Source of the DNA: Pinguiococcus pyrenoidosus
Lineage: Eukaryota > Sar > Pinguiophyceae > Pinguiochrysidales > Pinguiochrysidaceae
Length of the DNA: 22,633 nucleotides
Direction of reading: 5' to 3'
Assembly (NCBI GenBank): GCA_019677205.1
Contig: JAAMXY010000761.1
Coordinates: forward strand, 2,536 to 25,168
The position numbers and the translations under genes are program-made. Of the stretch, positions 1 to 9,432 are shown one piece after another. The first letter of the stretch is position 1, and each line of letters starts with the position of its first letter. The notes beneath the pieces were generated by a model. It did not search any database. It was not told the DNA's origin and saw nothing but the letters and a program-made list of their open reading frames with translations.

Positions 1-7
1 CCCCCCC
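1..7. other. C7 homopolymer at the left edge
   Basis: The window opens with seven C, which read as G outward on the minus strand. It mirrors the G run at the right edge and is probably a contig-end artefact. Directly after it, CCATAG could be an acceptor for the first visible NSUN6 exon. Confidence 0.6.
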
Positions 8-17
8 ATTGCCATAG

Positions 18-1847
18 GTAGAGCTGCAGGAGGCCCTGGCACCATGGGAACAAGCGCTCCGCAGCGGCGGTCGAGAGGCGTCGACGGTGCGACCAGAAGC
101 TCAGGATTGCTGCGGCTGCTATTCTGCAGCAAGTGACCAAGGGCAGGCATCTGCAGGTGCAGCAGCATCCCGACCTCGACGACCTGCTCGTCATCGAGCA
201 TGTGGCGCCGTCCGCCCAGAGGCTGCGTGATCTCGACGACAACGAGTCGGCCGTGCTGGATCTGACGGCCAAGGAACAGGACCTGGCCGTGATCGTCGAC
301 CAGGTGCAAGGCGTGCGGCGGCGTTGTGCCATCGACCTGACTGACGTTGACCACACCATGCCCGCAGCGCTGCGGTATGGCGGTGCTGCGAGGGGCCGAC
401 ATCTTCGTGCGCGGAGTGCTCCTCTCTGCGGCTGGCGTCGTCGAGGGCTGCTCCGTTCGCGTCTTCGCCGACATCAAAGGCGAGGCGCTTCGAGGATCGT
501 CGCTGGAGGAGTACAAGCGCTGCGGCCACCCGTGCGTCTTCATCGGCTGGGGCGAGAGCCGGGTCAGCAGATCCCAGTTCTTCTCCAGGACCGAGGGTCT
601 GGGCATCAAGGTGTCTGCAAGGGTGGTCGCGGACGCGCCGCCGCTGAACGGGCTGCTTCCAGGGAAGATGTACGTCCAGAACCTCCCAAGCGCCATCGTC
701 GCCAAGGTGCTGCGGCCCGCGCCCGACGACCTCGTGGTTGACCTGTGTGCTGCCCCCGGCGGCAAGACCACTCACCTCGCGCAGATGATGCAAGGGAGAG
801 GCCTGCTGGTCGCGGTCGACCGCACGGTCTCCAAGGCAGTGAAGCTGCGGGAGACGGGAGCGGCGTTCGGAGTAGCCGACGACTTCCTGAAGGTGGTGGC
901 CGCAGATAGCACTCGCCTGCTTCTTTCCAAGGAGGCGCGCCTCGAGTTGGCGAAGAAGCTGGAGCCTTCCGGCGCAGCCAAAAACGATGGCCAACATGCG
1001 CTGGCATGCCTACCACGGGAGAGGAGACGACTCCTTGCGCTTGAGTCGCTGTCAAGCATGTGAGGATCTGAGCGGATCGTGACGCACTGCGGACCCAGCA
1101 CACACTCGAGCCGAATGCACTGACGCCTTTCTCCTCCCACGATCCAGGAACGAGCGTGGCGTTTATGCGTCCCCAAGCTTTCCGCCGGAGATCTTCGACA
1201 AAGTCCTGCTCGACCCGCCTTGTTCGGCGCTCGGCTTGCGCCCGCGGCTCGTCATCGGCACGAAGGCCAAGGAAGTGCACAACGCCTGCAAACAGCAGCG
1301 GAATCTTCTCTTCACGGCTGTGTACCTGCTCCGACCGGGCGGCTACATGACCTACAGTACTTGCACGATCTCGGCCGCAGAGAATGAGGACATGGTGAAG
1401 TTCGTGCTTGATTCTTTCCCTTGCATGGAGCTCATAGCGGCGCCGTCTGCAACCAGCAGCAAGGGGATACCCGTCTCGACCGGACTAGAGGGCAGGCTCT
1501 CCAAAGACCAGGCGGCCAAGGTGCTGAGATTCGATCCGTGTGAGAATGATGGATACACAGGATTCTTCGTCGCGTTGTTTCGAAAGACCGAGAGTGTTCT
1601 GAAAAGGGAGGATAGCCACCTTGGTATTCCGCTGGACAGCAGAAGCACTGACGGGAAAGGGGCAAGTGTAAAACCCCAAAGACCTCGAAAGAGGCAGAGT
1701 GATCGTGATCGTGATGATGCTGGTAGTGGTGAGAATGAAGGTGGGAATGAAGGTGGGAATGAAGGTGGGAATGAAGGTGAAGACCGACAAGCCGCCAAGT
1801 CGCCGGATTGTGTGCCGCCGAAACGAATGCGGCATGACAATCGATGA
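18..1847 (+). CDS. NSUN6: NSUN6-type RNA (cytosine-C5) methyltransferase, 5' partial
   Basis: S-adenosylmethionine-dependent RNA m5C methyltransferase with a PUA RNA-binding domain; animal NSUN6 modifies the acceptor stem of certain tRNAs and some mRNAs. Exons are about 18-303, 368-1059 and 1148-1847; both introns are GT-AG, and joining them gives continuous NSUN6-like protein. Exon 1 has the HPDLDDLL segment leading into the PUA domain. Exon 2 starts with RCGMAVLRGADIF (PUA) and carries the SAM-binding motif DLCAAPGGKTTHL near 735-775. Exon 3 has both family cysteines, in DPPCSA (1221-1223) and YSTCTIS (1362-1364), then RFDP and GFF near the usual C-terminus. About 85 extra polar residues follow, with four NEGG/NEGE repeats and a basic end that could be a nuclear signal. 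The N-terminus lies outside the window, and the frame shifts near base 93, so the first exon is unreliable. The family call is firm; the RNA target is inferred. Confidence 0.9.
304..367 (+). other. Intron 1 of the NSUN6-like gene (64 nt, phase 0)
   Basis: The donor is CAG|GTGCAA and the acceptor is CCCGCAG. Overlapping CTGAC motifs lie at 337-345. Removal joins VIVDQ to RCGMAVLRGA, which matches the PUA region of NSUN6, and skips an in-frame stop at 338-340. Confidence 0.85.
1060..1147 (+). other. Intron 2 of the NSUN6-like gene (88 nt, phase 2)
   Basis: The donor is GTGAGG, overlapping a TGA that would otherwise stop translation. The acceptor is GATCCAG after a pyrimidine tract, and CTGAC at 1120-1124 is a good branch site. 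Splicing restores the frame leading into FPPEIFDKVLLDPPCS. Confidence 0.85.
1733..1780 (+). repeat. Four in-frame copies of a 12-bp repeat in NSUN6-like exon 3
   Basis: The unit gaatgaaggtgg occurs three times exactly, and a fourth copy ends in A. It encodes NEGG three times then NEGE, in the acidic, presumably disordered tail. The period is a multiple of three, so changes in copy number keep the reading frame. Confidence 0.95.
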
Positions 1848-1979
1848 GCAGAAAGCCTGGAATCGCTAGCGAAAGATGGATATCCTTTCCTATGGTTTCG
1901 AGAATTCTGCGCTTTTCCTTGATCTGCATCCACGGCAGCGCCAGCCACTATAACTCGCTCAATATCACGTCTATTCCTA

Positions 1980-2139
1980 TCACCTGTTTGTCGCAACGAG
2001 CATGCCTTCAGCCGTCTCAATCTGATGACGAAGTGCGTCGAGCTCTCCCGCACTGTACGGATTATTGTGCCCGCAACGAAGGGGCAGCAGGACACCCATT
2101 CTAGGAATCTTGGGAACCTCTTCCTGCATCCTCTTGCTC

Positions 2140-2171
<32 letters not shown>

Positions 2172-5100
2172 TTGTAGCAGACAATCGCACATCTCCACAA
2201 TCCATTCAAAGGTGCGGGATGGACTCGGTTGTCCGCCGAGGTAAGGTCTGGCGCTCCGCGCGACCCTGCCCTTGGCCTGCGGCTTCGGGGACCGAGCGTG
2301 GTCTTTGAACTGGCTCTCTTCGTCTCCTTCCGTGTCAACGACTTCGAAGTCCGTCGATGAGGATCGCGAGTGCAAGCCCGATCCAGAAGGACGCCTGACG
2401 GCGCTCGAGGCCGACGGCGAGCTGCTGCCGATGCGCTCATCAAGCCCATCCTGGTGGGACAGTCGCGTGCTTGATGGGTTCACCCTGAGCAGGGCGCCCC
2501 GATGCAGCGCTGCGATTGCACGTAGGATCGACTTGACGAAGAGAACGGCCGGGTCCGTGGCAACGTCGCGCCGCAGATCCCGCGAGCCGAGAATGCGCCC
2601 CAGGATGTACTCTCCTTCTATCACCGACAAGCGAAGATTCCGCGGAAAGGCATCGACGCTCTCGACCATGACGCTCTCTCGATTGCTCGTCCTCGGCTTG
2701 CGAGGAGGATTCGCCGCAGGGCCCGCGGTGGACACGGGCAGCGAGTCCAGCTTGGCGAACAGGGCCACGAGAGCCTCGAGCGCAGCGGCGCTTCCGGGAT
2801 CGTGCAGGTACTCTCCGGCGTCGTCCGGCTTTCCTTCGTCCGCATGCTTGCCCTCCGCCCTCAGGACGCCCTCCAAGGTGTCGCGGGCACCCCAGACGAT
2901 CGCCGCGGAGATCCACGCCCGCAAGCCATCAAAGCCTCGGGCGGCCGAGATGCCGAGGAATTCGCAGCCCCCATCTTGTATGCGCGCCAGCACGGCCCAA
3001 AGCTGTGCGAACCCGCCGTCGACGCCACTCTGAAACACCCAACTCCGCCAATCTTCCCAAGGATCGCGAAGGGCCATGCCCTTCTCATCTACAGCCGCAG
3101 CCTGGGCCCTCTCCGTACCCGGGAAGTCCGACTCCAGGTCCTCGGACTCTTTCTCTTCATCCGAGTCCTCTTCTCCGCCAGACAAGTCGTCGTCCAGGGC
3201 TCCCAAGCCGAAGTGACCGTCCTGCTGCCTGCCGGCTCGCTCGGCGCTGTTCGACGACAGGAACTGGGGTGGTTTGGGGCCCGGCCTGGTGCTGCTGCTG
3301 CTGCTGCTGCTGCTGGAGGCATGCGGCCTCCGCTTGTCGAGCATTGCCTCTATCCCGGAGGGAGAGTTGATCTTCGCGCGCGGGTCCACCGATGCGGACG
3401 TGGACGGACTCGCGGTCATCAAAGAACTCAGTCTCGTAGCGGGTCCGCTTGGGGATGCCTTGACGTTCCCCTGGCTCAGCGAGGCCAGCACCTCCACGCG
3501 TTTCCGATTGCGAGCCAGGACTGGTCGCAGTTCTCGTCTCGCCCTCGCACCGATGTAGCGAATGCACGCGCTGAAGTGCGCGACCAGCTGCTCATCTATC
3601 CTATTCAGAAGGGCCATGCCCTGCGCAACGCTCTCTTTCCGTCCCAGCGGGTGCTCGCGTTCGCGCTCACGATCAGCTGTCTCTGTTTTCTCTTCATCAA
3701 CTATTGCCTGGAAGGTAATCACGGGTGGTGGCGGCGGCGGATGGCCCGGGGGCTGCCCGTCTTGCTGGCCGGGGAACGGCGTCAGGGGCCCCATGCGCTC
3801 CTTCGACATCGGATCCGGCGCTTCCTGGAGCTTGTCGCTGAGCTGCAGGTGCAAGGGGGGATCAGGACCGATGGTCGTGAAATGCTGCGGCCCCGGCACG
3901 CAAGGGGGCAGTAGGGGCCGTATGCATCGGCTCGCGCCCGCGGCAGCTGATGTGGGCACCAGCTCCTTGAGAAAGCCGGCAAAGGGACTGAGATGGAACT
4001 CGTCCACTTCGCCCAGAACCATCTTGATCGCGACGCCCGCCTTCACGCTGACCTGATTTGCGATCACCGCATCATTCGGATCGCAGCAGATGACTTTGTG
4101 CACCTGCGGCGACCTCAGCAAGGATGAGATCAGGTCGGCATGCCAGCCCGTGAACGCCGCCAGGGCGCCGGATGCCCATGATCCCAACAGGCCGGAAGCT
4201 GCGCCTCCGACAGACGCCAGCGTGCGATCTAGAATCGTGCACGCAACGCTCTCCGCAAGGATGGGATCATCTGCAGCCGCGCCGCACACGTACGACGCAA
4301 CGACTCCTCCGATCGACTCGCCGTGGATGACCACGTGCGACGCACCGTGCTGCAGGACGAGCTGGCGAACGACCTGCACCCCATCCTGCCCCAGGAACCG
4401 GGGCGTCGGGTAGCCCTGCGACCCCCCATACCCGCGGTAGTTCCACAAGCAGACGCTGTATCCCGCGCTGGTGTAGAAACGGATCCAATCGGCGGCGTCC
4501 GGGCTCGGACTGGGGTTCGGAAGCGTCTCGAAGAGGCCCGCGTTGGGGTTGCAGAAGACCACGAACTTCGATCTGCGATCCATGGCCGCGTCCTCCGGAT
4601 GGATGATCGCTCCGCTGAGGTAGAGCTCGTCCATGCACGGGGCGAAGAGCTGGACGATCCTTGCTGGCGCGCGGGCAAGCTGCAGGAGCTTCGCGAAGCA
4701 CGCGCACACGAACCTGCAAAGGCGCACACCCCTCTCTGCCAGCCTCTCGAAGAGGCCCACGCTGGCGTCCACCGGGTTGCGGGGGACTCTGAAAAACACC
4801 GCCTCAGCCCGCGTGCGCACCAGCATCTCCTGGCGCAGCACGGCCAAGCTTAGCATCCTCTGCTTCTCCTCCAATCCCAGCCCCAAGCCACTGCTGACAC
4901 TAGTGACGATCATGTTGACGACGTTGTACGGGAACTCCAGCCTCGGCTTCATTGGAGGCTTCATGAACGAGACCACCTCGGCGACCGCCTCGGCGCAGCG
5001 CACCGTGGCGCTGCTCCAGGTTCGGATCGGCTTGGTTTTCGCAGCCGCAACAAGATCCGACATGTGGATCTCTACCCCCGACAGACACTGCTGCAGCGAC

Positions 5101-5918
5101 TCGGGCAGGCCGCTCGCTTCGATTCCGGCCAGCAGGTCCACGCTCTCCAGCTGGAATATCCAATTTAGCAGCTCGACGTCGATGTTGAAAATCCCATGAT
5201 GCTGCAGGTTCAGCTGCAGGACGGTGAAGACGATGTGGTAGATCAACGCCGCTGCCGTCTGCAGGAGCGCCTCCTCCTGCCGGCGCTGATCCGCGTCCGC
5301 CGTGTCAATGTCCTGGAGCAGTCTATCCACCTCCGCGTCGCCGCCATCTGTGCCCACGAGGGCGTAATCCCCCTGAGACCGCCGCGGTTCGTGCGCCGCC
5401 AGTCGCTTCCGCCGCTCCCGCAAGCTGCTGAGCGCTTGCACCATCGGCTGCACGAACATGACGCGGCCCAAGCTCTCGTTGATGTGCAGGTACGCCACTT
5501 CGTGGGCCAAATCCTCGGCAGCAGCCAAGCCCATCGCCTTTCCCGCGGCCGCCAGATGCGTCAGAAGCATGACGTTTCTCCGCGTATATTCGCGCTCGAC
5601 GTCGGTCTTCACAGAGGGACTCGCTCCGGGGAACAAGAGAAACGACGCGACGCTGCGCCCGATCAGAAGCACAACGCCCAAGGCCACCAGAGCTGTGCCC
5701 CACCAGGTAACCGCCAGCGACAACAGCAGCGCGGGGAGATAGACGAGCAGAAACACCGTGTACACACCGAGACAGAGCACGAGGACTTGCAGAGGCGCAT
5801 GGGCGGGCCAGCGAAGCAGAAGCGGCAGCTCCGAGAGGTCGGACAGACATCGAACCGTGCAGCAGGTCTGGACGCACGCCGGCAGCTTCGACGCCCATGT
5901 GGCGCTCTCGTCCGCCAT
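1980..5918 (-). CDS. Large membrane-anchored alpha/beta-hydrolase-fold protein
   Basis: Predicted serine hydrolase of 1312 residues in one exon; the substrate is unknown. The only in-frame Met near the 5' end is at 5918, followed by MADESATWAS. Residues about 42-96 are strongly hydrophobic and fit two membrane spans. Residues about 460-700 hold the hydrolase core: VVFCNPNAGLFE, then WNYRGYGGSQGYPTP (oxyanion region), then the nucleophile elbow HGESIGG with Ser about 535, then CCDPNDAVI with a candidate catalytic Asp. The His is uncertain; GPQHF is one candidate. The NPNA plus NYRGYG combination resembles hydrolases I know from protists (family knowledge, not searched). The C-terminal half is low complexity: a Pro run, a Ser run, an acidic stretch (DDDLSGGEEDSDEEKESED) and Gln runs near the end. 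It converges with the NSUN6-like gene (132 bp apart) and diverges from the 5-phosphatase. Hydrolase fold likely; exact function unknown. Confidence 0.82.
2139..2174 (-). repeat. CTG/CAG trinucleotide tract encoding polyglutamine
   Basis: On the gene strand this reads as CAG-type codons, giving five Gln, one Lys and six Gln near the hydrolase C-terminus. The tract is interrupted by TTC and GTT on the plus strand. Confidence 0.9.
3291..3315 (-). repeat. GCT/AGC trinucleotide tract encoding polyserine
   Basis: About eight uninterrupted GCT units on the plus strand are read as AGC serine codons in the hydrolase gene, giving a run of nine Ser after HA. This is the same repeat family as the glutamine tract, used in another frame. 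Confidence 0.9.
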
Positions 5919-6378
5919 GGACGCCCGAGGTGAAGGCGGTGGCGCTGCGCACCAAAACGAGGCGAAGTTGAGCCAGACACGTCCGAAATTCCACGGGAGA
6001 ATCGGTTCAAATCGTTCTCCGCAGATATCCGAGATATCCCTTTGGGTTGCGAGCTTTGAACGCGCTATCGAAAATGATCGTACTGATTGTGCGTGGAATC
6101 GAAACTCCAAAGACTGTCGACACAGTCAACTTCTTTCGAGCACTGTTCCTCGGATGGGGTTTTGCTTTTTGAAAGGATCGAATCTGATTCCCATTTCTGA
6201 TGCCCAACACTTCATGAAAAGTCAACCTTAGCAGATATCCTGAAACGGCTGGGGTTCTTCGCAGACTGGCGACGGAGGCACAACTTTGTGGCGCGCGTCT
6301 TTTGCGCCGCTGCCTTGCTGGGGCCGGTCTGCTGGCTTCTTCCTCCTGAGGAATCAGCTGCAGGCGTGAGTTGGCAAC
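5919..6378. promoter_or_regulatory. Divergent promoter spacer, hydrolase (-) and 5-phosphatase (+)
   Basis: This 460-bp spacer has no supportable gene. The exact 10-mer gcagatatcc occurs at 6021-6030 and again at 6231-6240, 210 bp apart, and a further GATATC lies at 6033-6038. The first pair sits about 106-120 nt upstream of the hydrolase ATG, and the other about 140 nt upstream of the 5-phosphatase ATG. No TATA box is evident. The regulatory role is inferred from position and repetition. Confidence 0.5.
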
Positions 6379-8838
6379 ATGGCCGCGCCAGGCCTGAGGA
6401 TGGAGAACATCGAGGCTTTCGCAGCCGAATACGAGACCGATCTGGGCGACGGCGCGAGCCGCAACGACCGCGCGGTGCACTACATCCGCGAGAAATGGAT
6501 CGAGAAGCAGCTTCAGGAGCGCGAGGCGGAGTTCAGCGACCTGGTAAGTGGCGCGTTTCCCCGGCGTCTTGCGGAAAGCGACTTTTCGTTGCCGCCCTCC
6601 CACTGACTTCTGCGAACGCCGCGCAGGTGCCAGGCAAGGTTTTCTGCGGCACGTGGAACGTCAACGGCAAGAAGCTGGAGGAGGAGGATCCCATAGAAGA
6701 CTGGATCCCCGTGGAGGCGGCCGCTGGGCTTTGCGATATCTATGCCATTGGCTTCCAAGGTGAGAGGCGTCTGCTTGGGCCTCCGAGGACGGCAGCGAAG
6801 GCGAGGCTCACTCACACTCGTGGCGTGGCTGCTGGCAGAGATGGTGGACTTGAATGTGACGAACGTGACGATGGATGGCAAAAGCGCCCAGCGCCACAAG
6901 TTTTGGGCGGAGAAGCTGCTGAGGCACTTGAACAGCAACGCGCTCGGGGAGAAGTACACGCTCACGGCGCATGAGCACCTCGTGGGAATTCTGCTCTGCG
7001 TCTTCACCCGGACCGAGCTCGCGAATGTGGTCTCGGCTGCGCAGATCATGAACGTCCCTTGCGGGGCGATGGGCGTCATGGGCAACAAGGGCGGCATCGC
7101 TTGCCGCCTGAGGTACTACGACTCCTGGATCTGCTTCATCTGCGCCCACCTCGCCGCGCATCGCGGCAACGTGGAGGGGCGGAACGCGAACGCCACCACC
7201 ATCATCGAGCGGGCGGCGTTTGATGCCGGCGCGGCAGAGAGCGGCTCCCCCTCCCAGATCAGCCAGGTCCAGCCCACCAAGGTGATGGAGCACGAGTTTG
7301 TGTTTTTCATCGGCGACCTGAACTATCGCATCAGCGTCGAAGTAGACACCGAGGAGGTGTTTTGGAAGTGCACGGAGGACCTCGACGCCCCTTTCCTCCT
7401 CAGCCGCGACCAGCTGGTGCTGGAGCTGAAGGCTGGTCGCGTCCTGCAGGGGTTCGTGGAGCCGGAGATCTCCTTCCTGCCCACGTACAAGTTCGAGCCT
7501 GGGTCAGATCGGTACGAGCAGCGCGAGAACAAGAAGCGCCGGGCGCCCGCGTGGTGCGACCGCGTGCTCTGGTACTCGAAGAGGGAGAATCGAGTGCAGA
7601 CGCTGATGTACCGCTCGTCGATGAGCCAACGGGTCTCCGACCACAAGCCGGTGTGTGCCAACTTCGTGCTGCAGGCGCGACGCATCGACAAGCAGCGGGC
7701 GCTTGCCGTCCATCAGAACATCGTGCGCACGCTGGACCGGTGGGAGAATGCTTCGCAGCCCCAAGTCAAGCTGAGCGCGCCGCACCTTCAGTTCGGACCC
7801 GTGAAGTATGGAGAACGCAAGTGCGTCAGTCTCCAAGTGGAGAACGTGGGAAGCAACCCGGCGGTCTTCCGCTTCGTGCCGAAGGAGAACCCAGACGACC
7901 CGAGCCCCTTCGTCTGCAAGCACTGGCTGCGGCTCGAGCCGGCCTTCGGCATGCTCCTTCCGGGCGAAGCGAAGAGCATCACGGCAACCTGCTCGATAGA
8001 CGTTCAGACCGCGCGGCGCGTTGCCCTCGCGGAAGACAGCCTCGAGGACATTCTCATCTTGAGATTTGAAGGTGGCCGAGACTGCTTCATCGACGTCTCC
8101 GCCGAGTACCTGCGGTCTTGCTTTGGCTGCTCCTTGGAGGAGCTCGTCGTGGCGTCAGCGCCCATCCGAGAGACGCCGATTGGCGCTCCCTCGGCCGAAG
8201 GCGACGAGACGCGCACTGTGCAGGCGGTGCCGAAGGAGCTCTGGCGGATTCTGGACAGCCTTCAAACCACTGGAAAGGAGGTGTCAGATATCTTCTTTGG
8301 CCAGGGCCACCCCGAGGAGGTGACTGCCATCCGGGAGGCGCTGGACACCGGCGCGGAGCTCCCGACGCATACGCCGCACAGCATGGCCGAAGTGCTGCTG
8401 TCCTTCCTGGCGTCGTTGGCGTCTCCCATCATCCCCCAGTCGGTGGCCGTGTCGTTGGAAGCGGAGTACACCACTCAGAACCTGCAGCCATGGACCAGGC
8501 GGTTCCTGGAGCGCCTCCCGCCGGCGAACTACAACACCTTCGTCTACCTCGTGTCCTTCTTCCGCTACCTCTTGGAGTACAAGGTGAAGAACAGATTGAC
8601 GCCGACGAAGATAGCTTCGACGCTCAGCAAGGCCCTGCTCGCGTCGGTGCCGGACGAGATGGTGAAGGAGTCGAGTAAAGTCGCAGGGGGGCTGCTCATC
8701 TGTTCGTTTGAGGACACGATTGAGGGCACCGATGAGCTCTCAGATCTCCAGATGAACGGAGCGAAGGTCACTCCGAGCCAGAGACGAAGCAACTTGGACA
8801 TGATAGTGGTCCACCTGCTGACGACGTCCGTGATATAA
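6379..8838 (+). CDS. OCRL: OCRL/INPP5B-type inositol polyphosphate 5-phosphatase (5-ptase, ASH, RhoGAP-like)
   Basis: Predicted to remove the 5-phosphate from phosphoinositides such as PI(4,5)P2 on endosomal, Golgi or ciliary membranes, as animal OCRL and INPP5B do. Exons 6379-6543, 6627-6759 and 6839-8838 join to 765 residues. The start is MAAPGLRMEN with A at -3 and G at +4. Catalytic motifs are all present: CGTWNVNG (about 62-69), MGNKGG, FIGDLNYR (Asp about 259), PAWCDRVLW (Asp about 340) and SDHKPV (His about 368). An ASH-type beta-sandwich follows (about 405-510; FGPVKYGERKCVSLQVENVG), then a RhoGAP-like domain to the end. In that domain the usual arginine-finger region reads FFGQGHPEE, with no Arg, so GAP activity is unlikely, as in animal OCRL. 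The N-terminal PH domain of animal OCRL is absent. Family assignment is strong; the cellular site is inferred. Confidence 0.95.
6544..6626 (+). other. Intron 1 of the 5-phosphatase gene (83 nt, phase 0)
   Basis: The donor is CTG|GTAAGT, the acceptor is CGCGCAG, and the branch motif CTGAC lies at 6603-6607. Splicing joins EFSDL to VPGKVFCGTWNVNG. Confidence 0.93.
6760..6838 (+). other. Intron 2 of the 5-phosphatase gene (79 nt, phase 1)
   Basis: The donor is AAG|GTGAGA and the acceptor is CTGGCAG. Splicing rebuilds the Glu of IGFQEMVDLN, a hallmark of 5-phosphatases. No CTGAC is present; CTCAC motifs near 6808-6817 are possible branch sites. Confidence 0.93.
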
Positions 8839-9432
8839 GTATAAATATCCCAGGAAAAGTAGGATCGTTGACATGGGATGAGAACGGCTCCGTCCGGATC
8901 GCTGGACTCCGCGTCGGTATCTCGTCAGCTTGTCGTTCAGTCGTGTGGAGAGGCGCTCACATCCCGCAGAGAGCAAGGCAGGCTTGTCTAGAAGGAAGAT
9001 TATGCTTTTTGCAATATACTGAATCAACTTTAAGCGTCCAGCAACACACAGTTGTCTAGAAATCAGCTCCCGCTTTGGTCTCACAGAACAAGATCTTGAT
9101 TTGCTCTTTGCACACGATTATTCCAGAGCGTGCTCCTGTCCGAAGCCGCGAACTTCATGCACAGCTTGTTTTCGCTCAGTCCAACACCCTCCTCGCACCT
9201 CTTTGCACATGCACGGAACTTGCACCCAACCGAAAGCAAGAAGGTCGCCCCGCTACGCAGAAAAAACCTCCCCGCCCGTGACCTTCCCGAGCCGAGTGGC
9301 CGCCCCCTTTCGCCGAGAGCTCCATCGCACAGCAGGAAATGCGCCGCATTCTCTGCCGGCGGAATGAAAAGAGAAAAAGAAACAAGGGACTGCAACGTAC
9401 GGCAGCCCCCACGCCACGGCATGAACCTGGGA
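8839..9432. other. Convergent 3' spacer, 5-phosphatase (+) and F-box gene (-)
   Basis: This stretch of 594 bp separates two convergent gene ends. Both strands contain only short open frames that start without ATG or match nothing I recognise. It is AT-richer than the genes, especially 8838-8870 and 8995-9060, as expected for 3' untranslated sequence. I see no RNA gene or element. Confidence 0.6.

Noticed and set aside
6000-6030. A tRNA T-arm-like stretch (ggttcaaatc)
   Set aside because: The flanking bases do not pair into a T stem, and no acceptor or anticodon arm is present nearby.
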